Assembly (NCBI GenBank): GCA_964413425.1
Contig: CAYPST010000025.1
Location: forward strand, 1-40,170
DNA from: DATFLS01 sp964413425
GTDB lineage: Bacteria > Fidelibacterota > JAANXI01
Direction: 5' to 3'
DNA length: 40,170 nt
The notes below the pieces were generated by a model that saw nothing but the letters and a program-made list of their open reading frames with translations, searched no databases and was not told where the DNA came from. Positions 31,655 to 40,170 of this stretch are shown piece after piece; the first letter of the stretch is position 1; each line of letters opens with the position of its first letter. The translations under genes and the position numbers were made by a program.

Positions 31655-34600
31655 TTATCTTCCGTGGCACTTTTTATATTTTTTCCCGCTTCCACACCAG
31701 CAGGGATCATTCCGGCCCGGTTCATCTTCGACGGTCCGGGGTTGAATTTTGCCCTGTTGTTGTGCTCTTCCGCCGGCCATCTGTTGTTCGGCCGCTACCT
31801 CCTGCTGTGCAGGTTCCATTCCCATTCCGCTGGTATCTTCGTGTTGAATCCCGGTGATTTTGGTACGCAATTGAGGCCGGAAACCATCTCGCTGTTCCTC
31901 TTCCCTGGAGATCTGGGCGCGAAAGAGAGCCTGCAGGGTCTCCTTATTAATTCTATCCAACAGCTCCAGGAACATCTCATACCCGGCTTTTTTATATTCA
32001 ATCAGCGGATCTTTCTGACCATAGGCCCGGAGGTTGATTCCCTCTTTGATCTGGTCCATTTCATACAAATGGTCCTTCCAGGAATCGTCAATCACTCGCA
32101 GATAGATAAACCGTTCAATCTGCCGCATAATATCGTCTGGTACGATTTCTTCCTTCTGGCGATAAACCGCTTCAGCCTCATCAACAATCTTATCACGCAT
32201 GGCATCGATATCGAACGTCTCAAAATCATCCAAATTCAAATCGATAGTCAACACGGCTAACAATTCCATGCGGATAGATTCCCAATCCCATTCTTCCGGA
32301 TATTTGGATTGCGGGGTATATTTCTCCAGGAATGCATCTACATATTCTTCCAGCATGTCCATGATCTCCTCTCGAAGATCTTCGCCGCGCAGCGCATAAT
32401 TTCGGCGGTTGTAAATCACTTCCCGCTGCTGGTTCATCACATCATCGTATTCGAGGAGATGTTTACGAATACTGAAATTCCGGGCTTCGACTTTTTCCTG
32501 GGCCCGTTCGATGGATTTGGAAATCATCCGATGCTGGATGACTTCACCTTCTTCCAGTCCCAATCGGTCCATGACATTCGCGATACGCTCGGATCCGAAT
32601 AAGCGCATCAGGTCATCCTCCAGCGAGAGATAGAACTGTGATGACCCGGGATCACCCTGGCGCCCGGATCGCCCTTTGAGCTGTAAATCAATCCGGCGGG
32701 CTTCATGCCGTTCGGTTCCGATGATATGGAGTCCCCCGACCTCCCGCACCCCTTCGCCCAATTTGATATCGGTGCCGCGGCCGGCCATATTGGTGGCAAT
32801 GGTCACCGCTCCCTTCTGCCCCGCACGAGCCACCACTTCTGCTTCACGTTGATGTTGCTTGGCATTCAAGACATTATGCGGAATGCCAGTTCGTTTCAGC
32901 ATCCGGCTTAATTTCTCCGAAACCTCCACCGACACTGTGCCCACCAGCACAGGCTGACCGCGGTTGTGGCTGTCGACAATATCCTCAATGACAGAGTGAT
33001 ACTTTTCACGCAATGTCCTGTAAATCATATCATCCCGATCCTCACGAATCACCGGGCGATGCGTCGGGATCACCGTCACATCCAACTCGTAAATTTCTTT
33101 GAATTCCGCTGCTTCCGTAGCGGCTGTACCGGTCATACCTGCCAATTTCTGGTACAGGCGGAAGAAATTCTGCAGCGTAATGGTGGCCAGCGTCTGGGTT
33201 TCCCGTTCAACCTGGACATTTTCTTTTGCCTCCAGCGCCTGATGGAGTCCGTCACTGAAGCGCCGCCCCGGCAAGACCCGGCCGGTGAACTCATCGACTA
33301 TCTGAACCTTCCCATCCTGGACCACATATTCCACATCCCTCTCAAACAGGGTATATGCACGCAGGAGCTGGGTGATGTTATGGATCCGCTCGGATCGTTC
33401 ACTATGCTTCCGGTGCACTTCCTCCCGCTTCTCCATTTTCTCTTCAGGAGAAAGATCGGCTTCCTCGATTTTAGAAATCTCTTCGCCCAGATCAGGGATT
33501 ACAAAGGTTTCGGGATCGTCCGGGGCCAGACTCTCCCGTCCTTTCTCGGTTAAATCGATCACATTACTTTTTTCATCAACACTGAAATACAATTCATCAT
33601 CGATTTCATACATTCGCTTATCACGCATGAAATCATTTTCTACCTGCCGGGCCAATTTTTTCAACGAGGGATCCTCAAACATCCGCATCACCTGCCGATG
33701 TTTCGGAAGCCCCCGGGACGCTCGCAGCAGTTCAATACCACCCTGGTATTCGTCTCCGTTCTCTAACAAGCTCTCGGCCTGGTTCACTAACTCGCTGACC
33801 AATCGCCGCTGCTTACGCACCAGCTGCTCGACTTTTGGTCTAATATCAGAGAACTTATCCCGGTCATCCTGCTCCACCACTCCGGAAATAATGAGCGGGG
33901 TTCTGGCTTCGTCAATCAGCACACTATCCACCTCATCAACAATGGCATAATGGTAACCGTGATGTACCTGATCCTCTTTCCGGATGGCCATGTTATCGCG
34001 GAGATAGTCAAATCCGAATTCATTGTTGGTCCCGTAAATAATATCCCGGTTATATATCTCCCTTCGCTGTTGCGGATTCATCTCATTTTGAATGGCTCCG
34101 ACTGTCAGGCCCAGCCGCTCGTAAATTTTCCCCATCCACTGCGCGTCACGTCTGGCAAGATAATCGTTCACCGTCACCACGTGGGCTCCCCGGCCGGTGA
34201 GAGCATTCAGATACAGGGGCATGGTCGCCGCCAGCGTTTTCCCCTCCCCGGTCTTCATCTCCGCGATGTTGCCCTGATGCAGCACGATCCCGCCGACTAT
34301 CTGGACATCATAGGGAATCATATTCCACTCAATTTCCTGTCCGGTGATCTTCCACCTCTCCCCTACCAGCCGGCGACAGGTTTCTTTAACCATTGCAAAA
34401 GCTTCAGGTAAAATTTCCTCCAGGACTGGCTGCTGCTCTTCGTGAATTTTATCCAGCATCTCCTCATACTCGAGGAGGCCTTCGTATGCAGCCCGAATCC
34501 GCTTCTCTATATCTCGCAGCCGGGCCTGAAATTCCCTTGTCCGCTCAACCAGAGCTTCCTGTGGCACTCCATCCAGCGTTTCATAGATCTCATTGACTCG

Positions 34601-34675
34601 TTCGACAGTCGGCCGGAGCTTCTTGATGTCTCTTTCGGATTTGGTCCCAAATATTTTTGTTAAAAATTCAAGCAT
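31655..34675 (-). CDS. secA: Preprotein translocase motor SecA
   Basis: 1006-residue ATPase that drives protein export through SecYEG. Walker A is in MKTGEGKTLAA (GEGKT, 143-147), and the DEAD-like box region contains VDEVDSVLIDEARTPLIISG. The helicase-like second domain has TNMAGRGTDIKLG and GRSGRQGDPG. The C-terminal zinc tail is CWCGSGKKYKKCHG. Compared with the E. coli protein there is an extra charged helical stretch at about 52-85 (ahead of EEILPEAFAMVKE), as in many FCB-group SecAs. The gene is followed by its own terminator. Confidence 0.98.
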   Translation of the reverse strand: MLEFLTKIFGTKSERDIKKLRPTVERVNEIYETLDGVPQEALVERTREFQARLRDIEKRIRAAYEGLLEYEEMLDKIHEEQQPVLEEILPEAFAMVKETCRRLVGERWKITGQEIEWNMIPYDVQIVGGIVLHQGNIAEMKTGEGKTLAATMPLYLNALTGRGAHVVTVNDYLARRDAQWMGKIYERLGLTVGAIQNEMNPQQRREIYNRDIIYGTNNEFGFDYLRDNMAIRKEDQVHHGYHYAIVDEVDSVLIDEARTPLIISGVVEQDDRDKFSDIRPKVEQLVRKQRRLVSELVNQAESLLENGDEYQGGIELLRASRGLPKHRQVMRMFEDPSLKKLARQVENDFMRDKRMYEIDDELYFSVDEKSNVIDLTEKGRESLAPDDPETFVIPDLGEEISKIEEADLSPEEKMEKREEVHRKHSERSERIHNITQLLRAYTLFERDVEYVVQDGKVQIVDEFTGRVLPGRRFSDGLHQALEAKENVQVERETQTLATITLQNFFRLYQKLAGMTGTAATEAAEFKEIYELDVTVIPTHRPVIREDRDDMIYRTLREKYHSVIEDIVDSHNRGQPVLVGTVSVEVSEKLSRMLKRTGIPHNVLNAKQHQREAEVVARAGQKGAVTIATNMAGRGTDIKLGEGVREVGGLHIIGTERHEARRIDLQLKGRSGRQGDPGSSQFYLSLEDDLMRLFGSERIANVMDRLGLEEGEVIQHRMISKSIERAQEKVEARNFSIRKHLLEYDDVMNQQREVIYNRRNYALRGEDLREEIMDMLEEYVDAFLEKYTPQSKYPEEWDWESIRMELLAVLTIDLNLDDFETFDIDAMRDKIVDEAEAVYRQKEEIVPDDIMRQIERFIYLRVIDDSWKDHLYEMDQIKEGINLRAYGQKDPLIEYKKAGYEMFLELLDRINKETLQALFRAQISREEEQRDGFRPQLRTKITGIQHEDTSGMGMEPAQQEVAAEQQMAGGRAQQQGKIQPRTVEDEPGRNDPCWCGSGKKYKKCHGR

Positions 34676-34827
34676 AGCTCGAAATTACCTCTTTATTTCA
34701 TTGAAAATTGCAGAGCCGCGCCCTCTCCATCTTCGTATTGAGACGGCACCGGTAAGTAATTTAAATTCATAATAAATACCATCAAGTACTTGCCACGCGT
34801 CTGAAACGCACTCCTCCCGGATTTTCA

Positions 34828-35544
34828 TTACTGCCCCTGATATAATCGATATCCCAGTCTCTCCGGCAGTCCCGCATCGAAGATACTTTCTGCTGCTTTA
34901 TCTATCTCGTACTTTCCACGCAAGAGTTCTACGGTATGTTCCTCGGTATCATACAGCGCACACGCCCAACGCGGATCGCCATCTCTGGGTTGGCCTACAC
35001 TCCCGGGATTAATCAGATACTTTCTATCATCCAGAATGTCAACCGTTCCTTTAAAATACTGGTTGCCCTCCGAATCATACACCACCTGAATGTGGGTATG
35101 GCCAAACAGACAGATCTGTTCTTCAAACGTGTCAAACAATGCCAGCGCCTGGCTGTTACTCATAATGTAAGTCCATTGGATTGGCTGCAATGGCGAAGCA
35201 TGCACGAGCCGAATTCCCCGGACAACCTTCTCCAATGGCAACTCCGCCAGCCAATCCAGATACTCCTGGTTTAACTGGAACCGTGTATAGGGAATTGCCT
35301 CTCTGGCATACACATTAAAATATTCGGGTGTCTCCTTGCCGACAATCACCGCATCATGGTTTCCCAGAACAGCATGATCAACATGAGGTATGGCCCACTC
35401 CATCACAAATTGGGGATCAGCACCGTAATTGACAAAATCCCCCGGGGACCATATCTCATCAACCGATTGACGGTCAAGAACCTCAATGGCCGATTCGAGT
35501 CCCTGTCTGTTCCCATGGATATCTGATATGATAGCGATGCGCAT
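34828..35544 (-). CDS. Calcineurin-like metallophosphoesterase (YfcE/MJ0936 type)
   Basis: 238 residues from the ATG at 35544, three bases past the nusB stop, with GGAG inside the nusB end as ribosome binding site; the frame upstream to 35577 is overlap. Dinuclear metal-site motifs are seen in order: SDIHGN (8-13), GDFVNYGADP, GNHDAV, and a C-terminal pair of histidines in GHTH. The family cleaves small phosphodiesters or phosphomonoesters; the substrate is unknown. Coupling to nusB suggests a housekeeping operon. Confidence 0.9.
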   Translation of the reverse strand: MRIAIISDIHGNRQGLESAIEVLDRQSVDEIWSPGDFVNYGADPQFVMEWAIPHVDHAVLGNHDAVIVGKETPEYFNVYAREAIPYTRFQLNQEYLDWLAELPLEKVVRGIRLVHASPLQPIQWTYIMSNSQALALFDTFEEQICLFGHTHIQVVYDSEGNQYFKGTVDILDDRKYLINPGSVGQPRDGDPRWACALYDTEEHTVELLRGKYEIDKAAESIFDAGLPERLGYRLYQGQ

Positions 35545-35546
35545 AC

Positions 35547-35975
35547 TTACTCCACGAAAATCCGCCCTTCCTCCCATAAGTCGTGTAAAAAGGAATCCAG
35601 AATACCATTGATGAAACTTCCGCTGTTTTCCGTACTGTAGATTTTCGCTATTTCAATTGCCTCAGAGATACTTACTTTGGGGGGAATTTCCTCAAAATAA
35701 AGTATCTCACACATCGCCATCCGCAGGATAATCTTATCAAGGGTTGCAATACGGTGAAAATCCCAGTGCTCTGCTTTCTTCTCGATTGAGGTATCAAACT
35801 TTTTGCGATGGACATGCGTTTTGAGCGCTAACTTCCGGGCATATTCCCGGGACTCTTCCGGTAAATCCTCTTTTTCGATAATATCGTTTATGAGAGTCTC
35901 AAGACGCTCCTCATTAAATTCGTGGGCATAGAGTATTTTCACTACGCATTCTCGCGCTTCACGGCGACCTCGCAT
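35547..35975 (-). CDS. nusB: Transcription antitermination factor NusB
   Basis: 142-residue all-helical RNA-binding protein that, with NusE (S10), loads on boxA RNA during rRNA transcription antitermination. Signatures are RREARECVVKILYAHEF at the N-terminus, IATLDKIILRMAMCEILYF (about 76-94), and the C-terminal EAIEIAKIYSTENSGSFINGILD. Length is typical. GGAAG precedes the ATG, and a perfect palindrome (ATCGTCA TT TGACGAT, 35993-36008) lies 18 bases upstream in the leader. Confidence 0.97.
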   Translation of the reverse strand: MRGRREARECVVKILYAHEFNEERLETLINDIIEKEDLPEESREYARKLALKTHVHRKKFDTSIEKKAEHWDFHRIATLDKIILRMAMCEILYFEEIPPKVSISEAIEIAKIYSTENSGSFINGILDSFLHDLWEEGRIFVE

Positions 35976-36111
35976 AATTCTTCAGCTTCCTAATCGTCAT
36001 TTGACGATGAAAAAATTCCAGCTTCACTTGTTGCTTCTCTGCCCTTAAAAAGAACACCCATTTCTTCCTTTTCATCACTCAAACAAGTATATGAAAACAT
36101 TCCCCAGCAAT

Positions 36112-37272
36112 TCAATTGATAAAATGTTCTCTGCTTAAGAGTTCCCGGGCAATGAATGCCCGCTGTATTTCAGTGCTGCCTCCGTAAATTTCCGCGACTT
36201 TTGCATCACGCATAAGGCGTTCAATCCCGTTTTCTCTCAGGTAGCCATACCCTCCATGAATTTGTACCGCTTCATTGGCGGCTTTCATCGCAGTGCCGGT
36301 GGCGAATAACTTTGCCATGGAAGCCAGCTTCGGCGCTGTGTTCCCTGCATCGAGACAGGCGGCTGCCCGATAGGTTAAGGATCGTGCCGCTTCAAAATTG
36401 GTTCCGATTTCCGCCAGTTTATCCTGAATGACTTCAAACTCTGCAATGGACCGGTTAAATTGCCGACGTTGTTTGGCATATGACACTGATTTTTCCAGGG
36501 CGGCTTCCGTAATTCCAAGTGCTTGCGCCGCAAGACCGATGTTATTATATGTCTCCAATTGCGCCGCTATCTGTCCGCCAGCCCCCGCGTCTCCCAATCT
36601 GTGGTCGAGAGGGATAACACAGCCCTCCAATGCTATTTTACTTAAACCCGCACTTCGTAAACCCAATAAATCTGTTTGCAGAGCAGCAGTGAGTCCCCTC
36701 CGGTCACGCTCCACCATATAGACTGAAACATCGTCGCTGCTCTCTCTGCCCTCCGAACGAGCAAACACGAAAAAAAGATTGACAAATTCTCCATGAGATA
36801 ACCAGGCTTTCGAACCATTTAATTCATAAGACTCTCCGTTGGTATTTGCTTTGGTAGCAAGACGTTGAATACCGGAGCCACCATACTGATATTCTTGCAA
36901 TGCATACGACGCCAGGATCTCCCCCCTCGCTAAGGCTGGCAGATACTTACCTTTTTGCTGGGCTGAGCCCCAACGATCCAGTGCGGTTTGACATAATAGA
37001 CTGTGCGAAATCACAATGAGCGCCATCCCGGCATCGACTTTGGATATCTCCCTGATTACCTCTGTGCAACCGCAGAGATCATGCCCCTGGCCGCCCAGTT
37101 CTTTCGGTGTAATGAGTCCCAGAAATCCCGCTTCTGCCATTTTCTGCAGTGCTCTATCTGAAGAGAGTCCATGTTCATCTCGGTATCGGGTTCCATCGGC
37201 CAACTCATTTTCTGCAAACGTCCTTGCCTGTTCTCGCATCTCTCTCTGCCCGGGAGTAAACTTCAATTCCAT
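36112..37272 (-). CDS. Acyl-CoA dehydrogenase family protein
   Basis: 386 residues from the ATG at 37272 (AAAGGG upstream, typical family N-terminus MELKFTPGQREMREQART); the frame open to 37398 adds 42 atypical residues. FAD-dependent oxidation of acyl-CoA thioesters. Seen are a mid-domain YALQEYQYGGSG region, GSKAWLSHG, YAKQRRQFNRSIAEFEVIQDKLAEI, and a C-terminal QIHGGYGYLRENGIERLMRDAKV. The usual C-terminal catalytic Glu (YEGT type) is Gly364 here (IYGGSTEIQ), so the base must lie elsewhere or the activity differs. No other beta-oxidation gene is adjacent. Confidence 0.9.
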   Translation of the reverse strand: MELKFTPGQREMREQARTFAENELADGTRYRDEHGLSSDRALQKMAEAGFLGLITPKELGGQGHDLCGCTEVIREISKVDAGMALIVISHSLLCQTALDRWGSAQQKGKYLPALARGEILASYALQEYQYGGSGIQRLATKANTNGESYELNGSKAWLSHGEFVNLFFVFARSEGRESSDDVSVYMVERDRRGLTAALQTDLLGLRSAGLSKIALEGCVIPLDHRLGDAGAGGQIAAQLETYNNIGLAAQALGITEAALEKSVSYAKQRRQFNRSIAEFEVIQDKLAEIGTNFEAARSLTYRAAACLDAGNTAPKLASMAKLFATGTAMKAANEAVQIHGGYGYLRENGIERLMRDAKVAEIYGGSTEIQRAFIARELLSREHFIN

Positions 37273-37518
37273 ATCCGTGATCCCTTTTCCAGTTCTTTCA
37301 TCAATCCAGTTTAGCACAATTTTCCTGCAATTTCCATACGATAACATCCTCGATACTTCCACCCGATTGTGCCCCTCCATGCGATACACACCTGACACAT
37401 CCCACCCGCCCGATGATAGTCATGATGCTCCAAGAAAATGTGTTGCTCATTGGTACGAATTTATAAACTGCAGGGATGTTTCTGTTTTGATCGATCAGCA
37501 ATCATCCGAAAAATACCC

Positions 37519-38475
37519 TCAATCATTCGAATAATTGTCATATGCTCGTATAATATCCTTGACCAATCGATGGCGTACAACATCCCGGGGTGAGAGATAG
37601 ATAAACTTAATTCCATCCACGTTCATCAGGATTTCCTGGCACTGAATAAGTCCGGACTCCTGATGCTCCGGTAAATCAATCTGAGTTATATCCCCGGTGA
37701 TTATTGAACGAGAATTCACTCCCAGTCGGGTCAAGAACATTTTCATCTGCAGAGGAGTCGTGTTTTGTGCTTCGTCTAAAATTACGAAAGCACTATTGAG
37801 TGTTCGACCACGCATGTAAGCCAGCGGGACAATTTCGATGATCTTTTGCTCCATAAAGGTCCGCAATTTTTCCACCGGCAGCATTTCGTATAATGCATCA
37901 TAGAGTGGAGTCAGGTAAGGGTCCACCTTTTCTTTCAGATCTCCTGGCAAGAAACCCAGACTTTCCCCGGCTTCCACTGCAGGCCGGCATAACACAATTT
38001 TTGATACTTCCCGGTTCTTAAACGCGGCAACGGCGATTGCCACCGCCAGATACGTCTTCCCGGTACCCGCAGGGCCGATTGCAAAGACAATATCATTTTC
38101 TCTGGTATATTTCCAGTAGAGCTCCTGTCCCTTTGTTCTTGGCTTTATCACATCATTCTTTGTAAAGAGAATAACCGAATCCAGCCCCTCTTCACGGTGG
38201 TCCATCTTTCCAGACTTTTCAAACCGGACAAGCGTCTCCACATCCTGTTCGTCCAGAGCGCCTTTCTTCTTCAAAGTGTACACCATTTCCGTAATGACAT
38301 TTTCAATCTGCTCAACTTCGATCTCAGGCCCTTTCAGATAAATGGTGTTCCCCCGAACGACAATAGAGGTCTCAAAATTATGGGTAAGCACTTTAAGATT
38401 TGCATCATTCACCCCCAGCAGCATCAGAGGCTCAGCGCCGATTATCGGAATTTCTATTTCTTGTTCAGGCGGCAT
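37519..38475 (-). CDS. PhoH family ATPase (PhoH/PhoL)
   Basis: 318-residue cytoplasmic P-loop protein. An N-terminal KH-like nucleic-acid-binding region (about 1-80) is followed by the PhoH domain with Walker A GPAGTGKTYLAVA, CRPAVEAGESLGFLPG, Walker B VILDEAQNTT and GDITQIDLPEHQESGL. Family members are linked to RNA metabolism and often neighbour ybeY, which is not seen here. The ATG is only about 28 bases past the terminator of the LysM gene, and its ribosome binding site is weak. Confidence 0.95.
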   Translation of the reverse strand: MPPEQEIEIPIIGAEPLMLLGVNDANLKVLTHNFETSIVVRGNTIYLKGPEIEVEQIENVITEMVYTLKKKGALDEQDVETLVRFEKSGKMDHREEGLDSVILFTKNDVIKPRTKGQELYWKYTRENDIVFAIGPAGTGKTYLAVAIAVAAFKNREVSKIVLCRPAVEAGESLGFLPGDLKEKVDPYLTPLYDALYEMLPVEKLRTFMEQKIIEIVPLAYMRGRTLNSAFVILDEAQNTTPLQMKMFLTRLGVNSRSIITGDITQIDLPEHQESGLIQCQEILMNVDGIKFIYLSPRDVVRHRLVKDIIRAYDNYSND

Positions 38476-38503
38476 TCTTAGTGCTGCACAATTCCCCTTT
38501 TAA

Positions 38504-38542
38504 TAAAAAAAAGCCTTCGGCTAATACTAACCGAAGGCTTTT
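38504..38542 (-). terminator. Strong Rho-independent terminator after the LysM gene
   Basis: On the minus strand AAAAGCCTTCGG pairs perfectly with CCGAAGGCTTTT (12 bp, loop of 10) and is followed by a T-run and TATTA. It lies between the LysM gene and phoH. Confidence 0.93.
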
Positions 38543-38583
38543 AAAATTTACAATCCTTAGACTCTCACAAAGAAAACGACACC

Positions 38584-39462
38584 TCAGTTTTGCGGTACGT
38601 TTAAGATCATATGCGGATAAATCGTATTGGGATCCATGATGACTCTCTTATTTGCGTCGTACAGCTTCTGCCATTGAAATGGATCGCCATAGACCTCACC
38701 GTAACCAGCGATCCTCGCCAGGCTCTCTCCACGCTGAACCACATACTTTCCAGCTCCCAATCGACGGGGAACATCAAACCGCTGATCCGGATAAATCAAA
38801 TTCGGGTTATTGATCTGATCCCGATTGGCAGTCCAGATCTTTACCCACTGATACGGATCATTGTAAATGTCTTGCATCCCGGAAATTTTCCAGAGATAGT
38901 CTCCGCGCATAACCGTGTAGACATCGCTCATTGCTTTCGGCATTTTCGCACGGATCCTCTGAAGCAGATCCTCGGCTGTTGCGATCTTTTCCTGGGCCTG
39001 ATCCAGCGCTGCAAAAGGATTCTGTTTTAATTGCTCCAGATGTTTGTCGTGTTCATCCACCTCGGCACTTCTCTGGAAGAGCTCTTCAGGGGAGAGTGCC
39101 AGTAATCCTTGCAGATCTTTAATCAGCTGATCGAGCTCGGCAAGGTACTTTTGCAGAGCCTGCTTAGTCTGTTCAATACTTTCATACTGCCTGCTCAGGA
39201 GTTCCAGTGTCTCCTGGCGAATGCTGGCAATCTGGTCTTCAATGCCGGAGATCTGCTCTTTCAGGCTGGCGATTTCCTGCTCTTCCTGCGTAATACAATC
39301 ATTGGCCTCCTGCAGCCGCTGCTCCCACTTCTCGAGTTCGGCATTATACTCTTCCATACTCATTTCCGAAGTATAACCATAATCCTGCTGAGCACCAATC
39401 TGCACTGCGCAAAGGAGACTCAAAACACCTAAAACCAGACCTAGTGTAAGTATCCGTTTCAT
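38584..39462 (-). CDS. Secreted protein with coiled coil and two LysM domains
   Basis: 292 residues. A signal peptide (about 1-24, ending AQIGAQQ) is followed by a long coiled coil (about 38-125, e.g. EEQEIASLKEQISGIEDQIAS) and two C-terminal LysM-like modules. The first (about 180-232) is YTVMRGDYLWKISG...NPNLIYPDQRFDVP; the second (about 237-290) is YVVQRGESLARIAG...DPNTIYPHMILNVP. LysM binds peptidoglycan, so this is probably a periplasmic, wall-attached structural protein. It lies two bases after the coiled-coil lipoprotein gene, so the two are probably made together and may interact. Confidence 0.92.
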   Translation of the reverse strand: MKRILTLGLVLGVLSLLCAVQIGAQQDYGYTSEMSMEEYNAELEKWEQRLQEANDCITQEEQEIASLKEQISGIEDQIASIRQETLELLSRQYESIEQTKQALQKYLAELDQLIKDLQGLLALSPEELFQRSAEVDEHDKHLEQLKQNPFAALDQAQEKIATAEDLLQRIRAKMPKAMSDVYTVMRGDYLWKISGMQDIYNDPYQWVKIWTANRDQINNPNLIYPDQRFDVPRRLGAGKYVVQRGESLARIAGYGEVYGDPFQWQKLYDANKRVIMDPNTIYPHMILNVPQN

Positions 39463-39464
39463 GA

Positions 39465-39731
39465 TTACTGCCCTCCTTCGCTAACTGTCCGTTCGACACG
39501 GGCTCTTTCAGCTTTTGCACGGGCCAATTCCTGCTGCTTCTGTTCCAGCTCCGCCTGTAAATCCTGTTTCTGCTGCTGAAGTTCCTGGCACTGCTCCTCA
39601 GCTGCCTCTGCAGCCCGGCGCGTTTCAATCAATTTCTGCAGCTGCTCTTCAGAAGGACCTCCCGCACAAGCTGCAATCAGGAGGGACAAACCGGCCATTC
39701 CGGCCAGTATAATATTTCTGAATTTTTTCAT
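39465..39731 (-). CDS. Small coiled-coil lipoprotein
   Basis: 88 residues. The signal peptide ends in a lipobox (LIAAC, C22). The mature part is one Gln/Glu/Ala-rich coiled coil (about 28-80, with KLIETRRAAEAAEEQCQELQ). It resembles Lpp-like or other outer-membrane tethers in design, but lacks the C-terminal lysine typical of Braun lipoprotein. GGAGG lies upstream of the ATG at a good distance. It is the first gene of a two-gene operon with the LysM protein and has a near-consensus promoter. Confidence 0.85.
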   Translation of the reverse strand: MKKFRNIILAGMAGLSLLIAACAGGPSEEQLQKLIETRRAAEAAEEQCQELQQQKQDLQAELEQKQQELARAKAERARVERTVSEGGQ

Positions 39732-39789
39732 ACCTCTTTACCTCCGTCAGTTCAAAGTAAAGTTATTTGACCCAAGGGCAATCAACTCT

Positions 39790-39818
39790 ATATTACTAAC
39801 CTGCATTATTCTTGTCAA
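39790..39818 (-). promoter_or_regulatory. Sigma-70 type promoter of the lipoprotein-LysM operon
   Basis: Minus strand: TTGACA (39813-39818, all six consensus bases), a 17-base spacer, and TAATAT (39790-39795, four of six). Transcription should start near 39783, giving a leader of about 50 bases with GGAGG before the ATG. Confidence 0.8.
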
Positions 39819-40079
39819 GGTGAGATTAACAATCTGCCCCCATAAACAATTATTTTTTAAAGGTAACGAATATTAGGTCTATGCTTATTAAGTGCCCGCC
39901 AACCTCTATTTGGGGATCACTGCTTTCACTTGTTTCAATCGCGCAAAATCACTCTCACGATATAGTGATCATACTAAAATTTATGCAAATGATCCATGAA
40001 ATATTCGAAAATAGCAAAATATTTTATACATTTCCCTGAAAATCACCCAGGTTTTGTATTGAAATGAGTCTATTTAGCA

Positions 40080-40147
40080 AACGCAAAGTTCGCAGAGGCC
40101 GCAAAGAACGCCTCGAAGAGATCCCGTGACGACGGGACAAAGAAACT
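40080..40147 (+). repeat. Degenerate GCCGCGAAG-related repeat with hairpin
   Basis: AACGCAAAGTTCGCAGAGG, then CCGCAAAGAACGCCTCGAAG, is a diverged version of the arm family. It is followed by a perfect 6-bp hairpin TCCCGT GACG ACGGGA (40122-40137). A similar GATCCCTACGGGAC word precedes the arm at 3706, so the two sites share more than one repeat module. Confidence 0.6.
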
Positions 40148-40170
40148 AGAACATATCACTACCCAAACCT

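Larger units (their letters stand above)
39732..40170. other. Intergenic region at the right end with promoter and repeat DNA
   Basis: 439 bases. Contains the promoter of the lipoprotein operon (39790-39818), an AT-rich stretch without gene signals (39840-40070), and repeat-like sequence from 40080 to the end. No reading frame is supported. Confidence 0.6.

Overview
The window is a gene-dense chromosomal segment in which every recognisable protein gene, and one tRNA gene, lies on the minus strand. Transcription therefore runs from position 40170 towards 1. The gene set points to an aerobic, diderm-type bacterium: an alternative complex III (Act), a caa3-type (A2 subfamily) cytochrome c oxidase, lipoproteins, Tat-dependent ActB, and SecA with an N-terminal insertion and a C-terminal zinc tail. 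Several genes have clear Shine-Dalgarno sites (GGAGG before 39731, AGGAG before 2171, AGGGAGG before 25903), which argues against Bacteroidia proper. My best guess is a member of the wider FCB superphylum (Rhodothermota-, Calditrichota- or Neomarinimicrobiota-like). This is inference from gene content, not a phylogeny.

Layout in transcription order. From 39731 to 34828: a small coiled-coil lipoprotein and a LysM protein under a near-consensus promoter and closed by a strong terminator, then phoH, an acyl-CoA dehydrogenase, nusB and a metallophosphoesterase. From 34675 to 23400: secA with its terminator, an orphan PAS histidine kinase, a ZU5-like lipoprotein, a small unknown protein, a TPR protein, a possible 31-residue Cys-rich peptide, a PduO-type cobalamin adenosyltransferase, a SufT/MIP18 (DUF59) protein, an unknown protein, a uracil-DNA-glycosylase-fold protein and a CNNM/CBS membrane protein. 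tRNA-Leu(UAG) follows. From 22927 to 3970 there is one large respiratory supercluster: actABCDEF, a small membrane protein, SCO, ctaC, ctaD, ctaE, subunit IV, ctaA, SCO, ctaB, an ABC exporter pair and a DUF420 (CtaM-like) protein. Together these encode quinol-to-oxygen electron transfer plus copper and heme A assembly. From 3563 to 295: tig, clpP, clpX.

The most unusual part is not enzymatic. Two families of short dispersed repeats, one built on GCCGCGAAG-type arms and one on CGCAGATTAACACAGA-type arms, sit in intergenic DNA. One cassette at about 14.35-15.48 kb, between actF and the rest of the caa3 genes, has an AT-rich gene for a GxxExxY-family protein (PD-(D/E)xK nuclease-like) bracketed by hairpin-forming pairs of the first repeat. 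Its right flank is tandemly duplicated and contains an assembly gap of 100 N. Two further cassettes of the same inverted-arm architecture (3706-3961 and 7370-7652) lack a recognisable gene. Every break over 150 bp inside the otherwise tightly packed respiratory cluster, plus the junction with tig, is filled by such repeats. This looks like a nuclease-gene/palindromic-repeat element that spreads into operon junctions.
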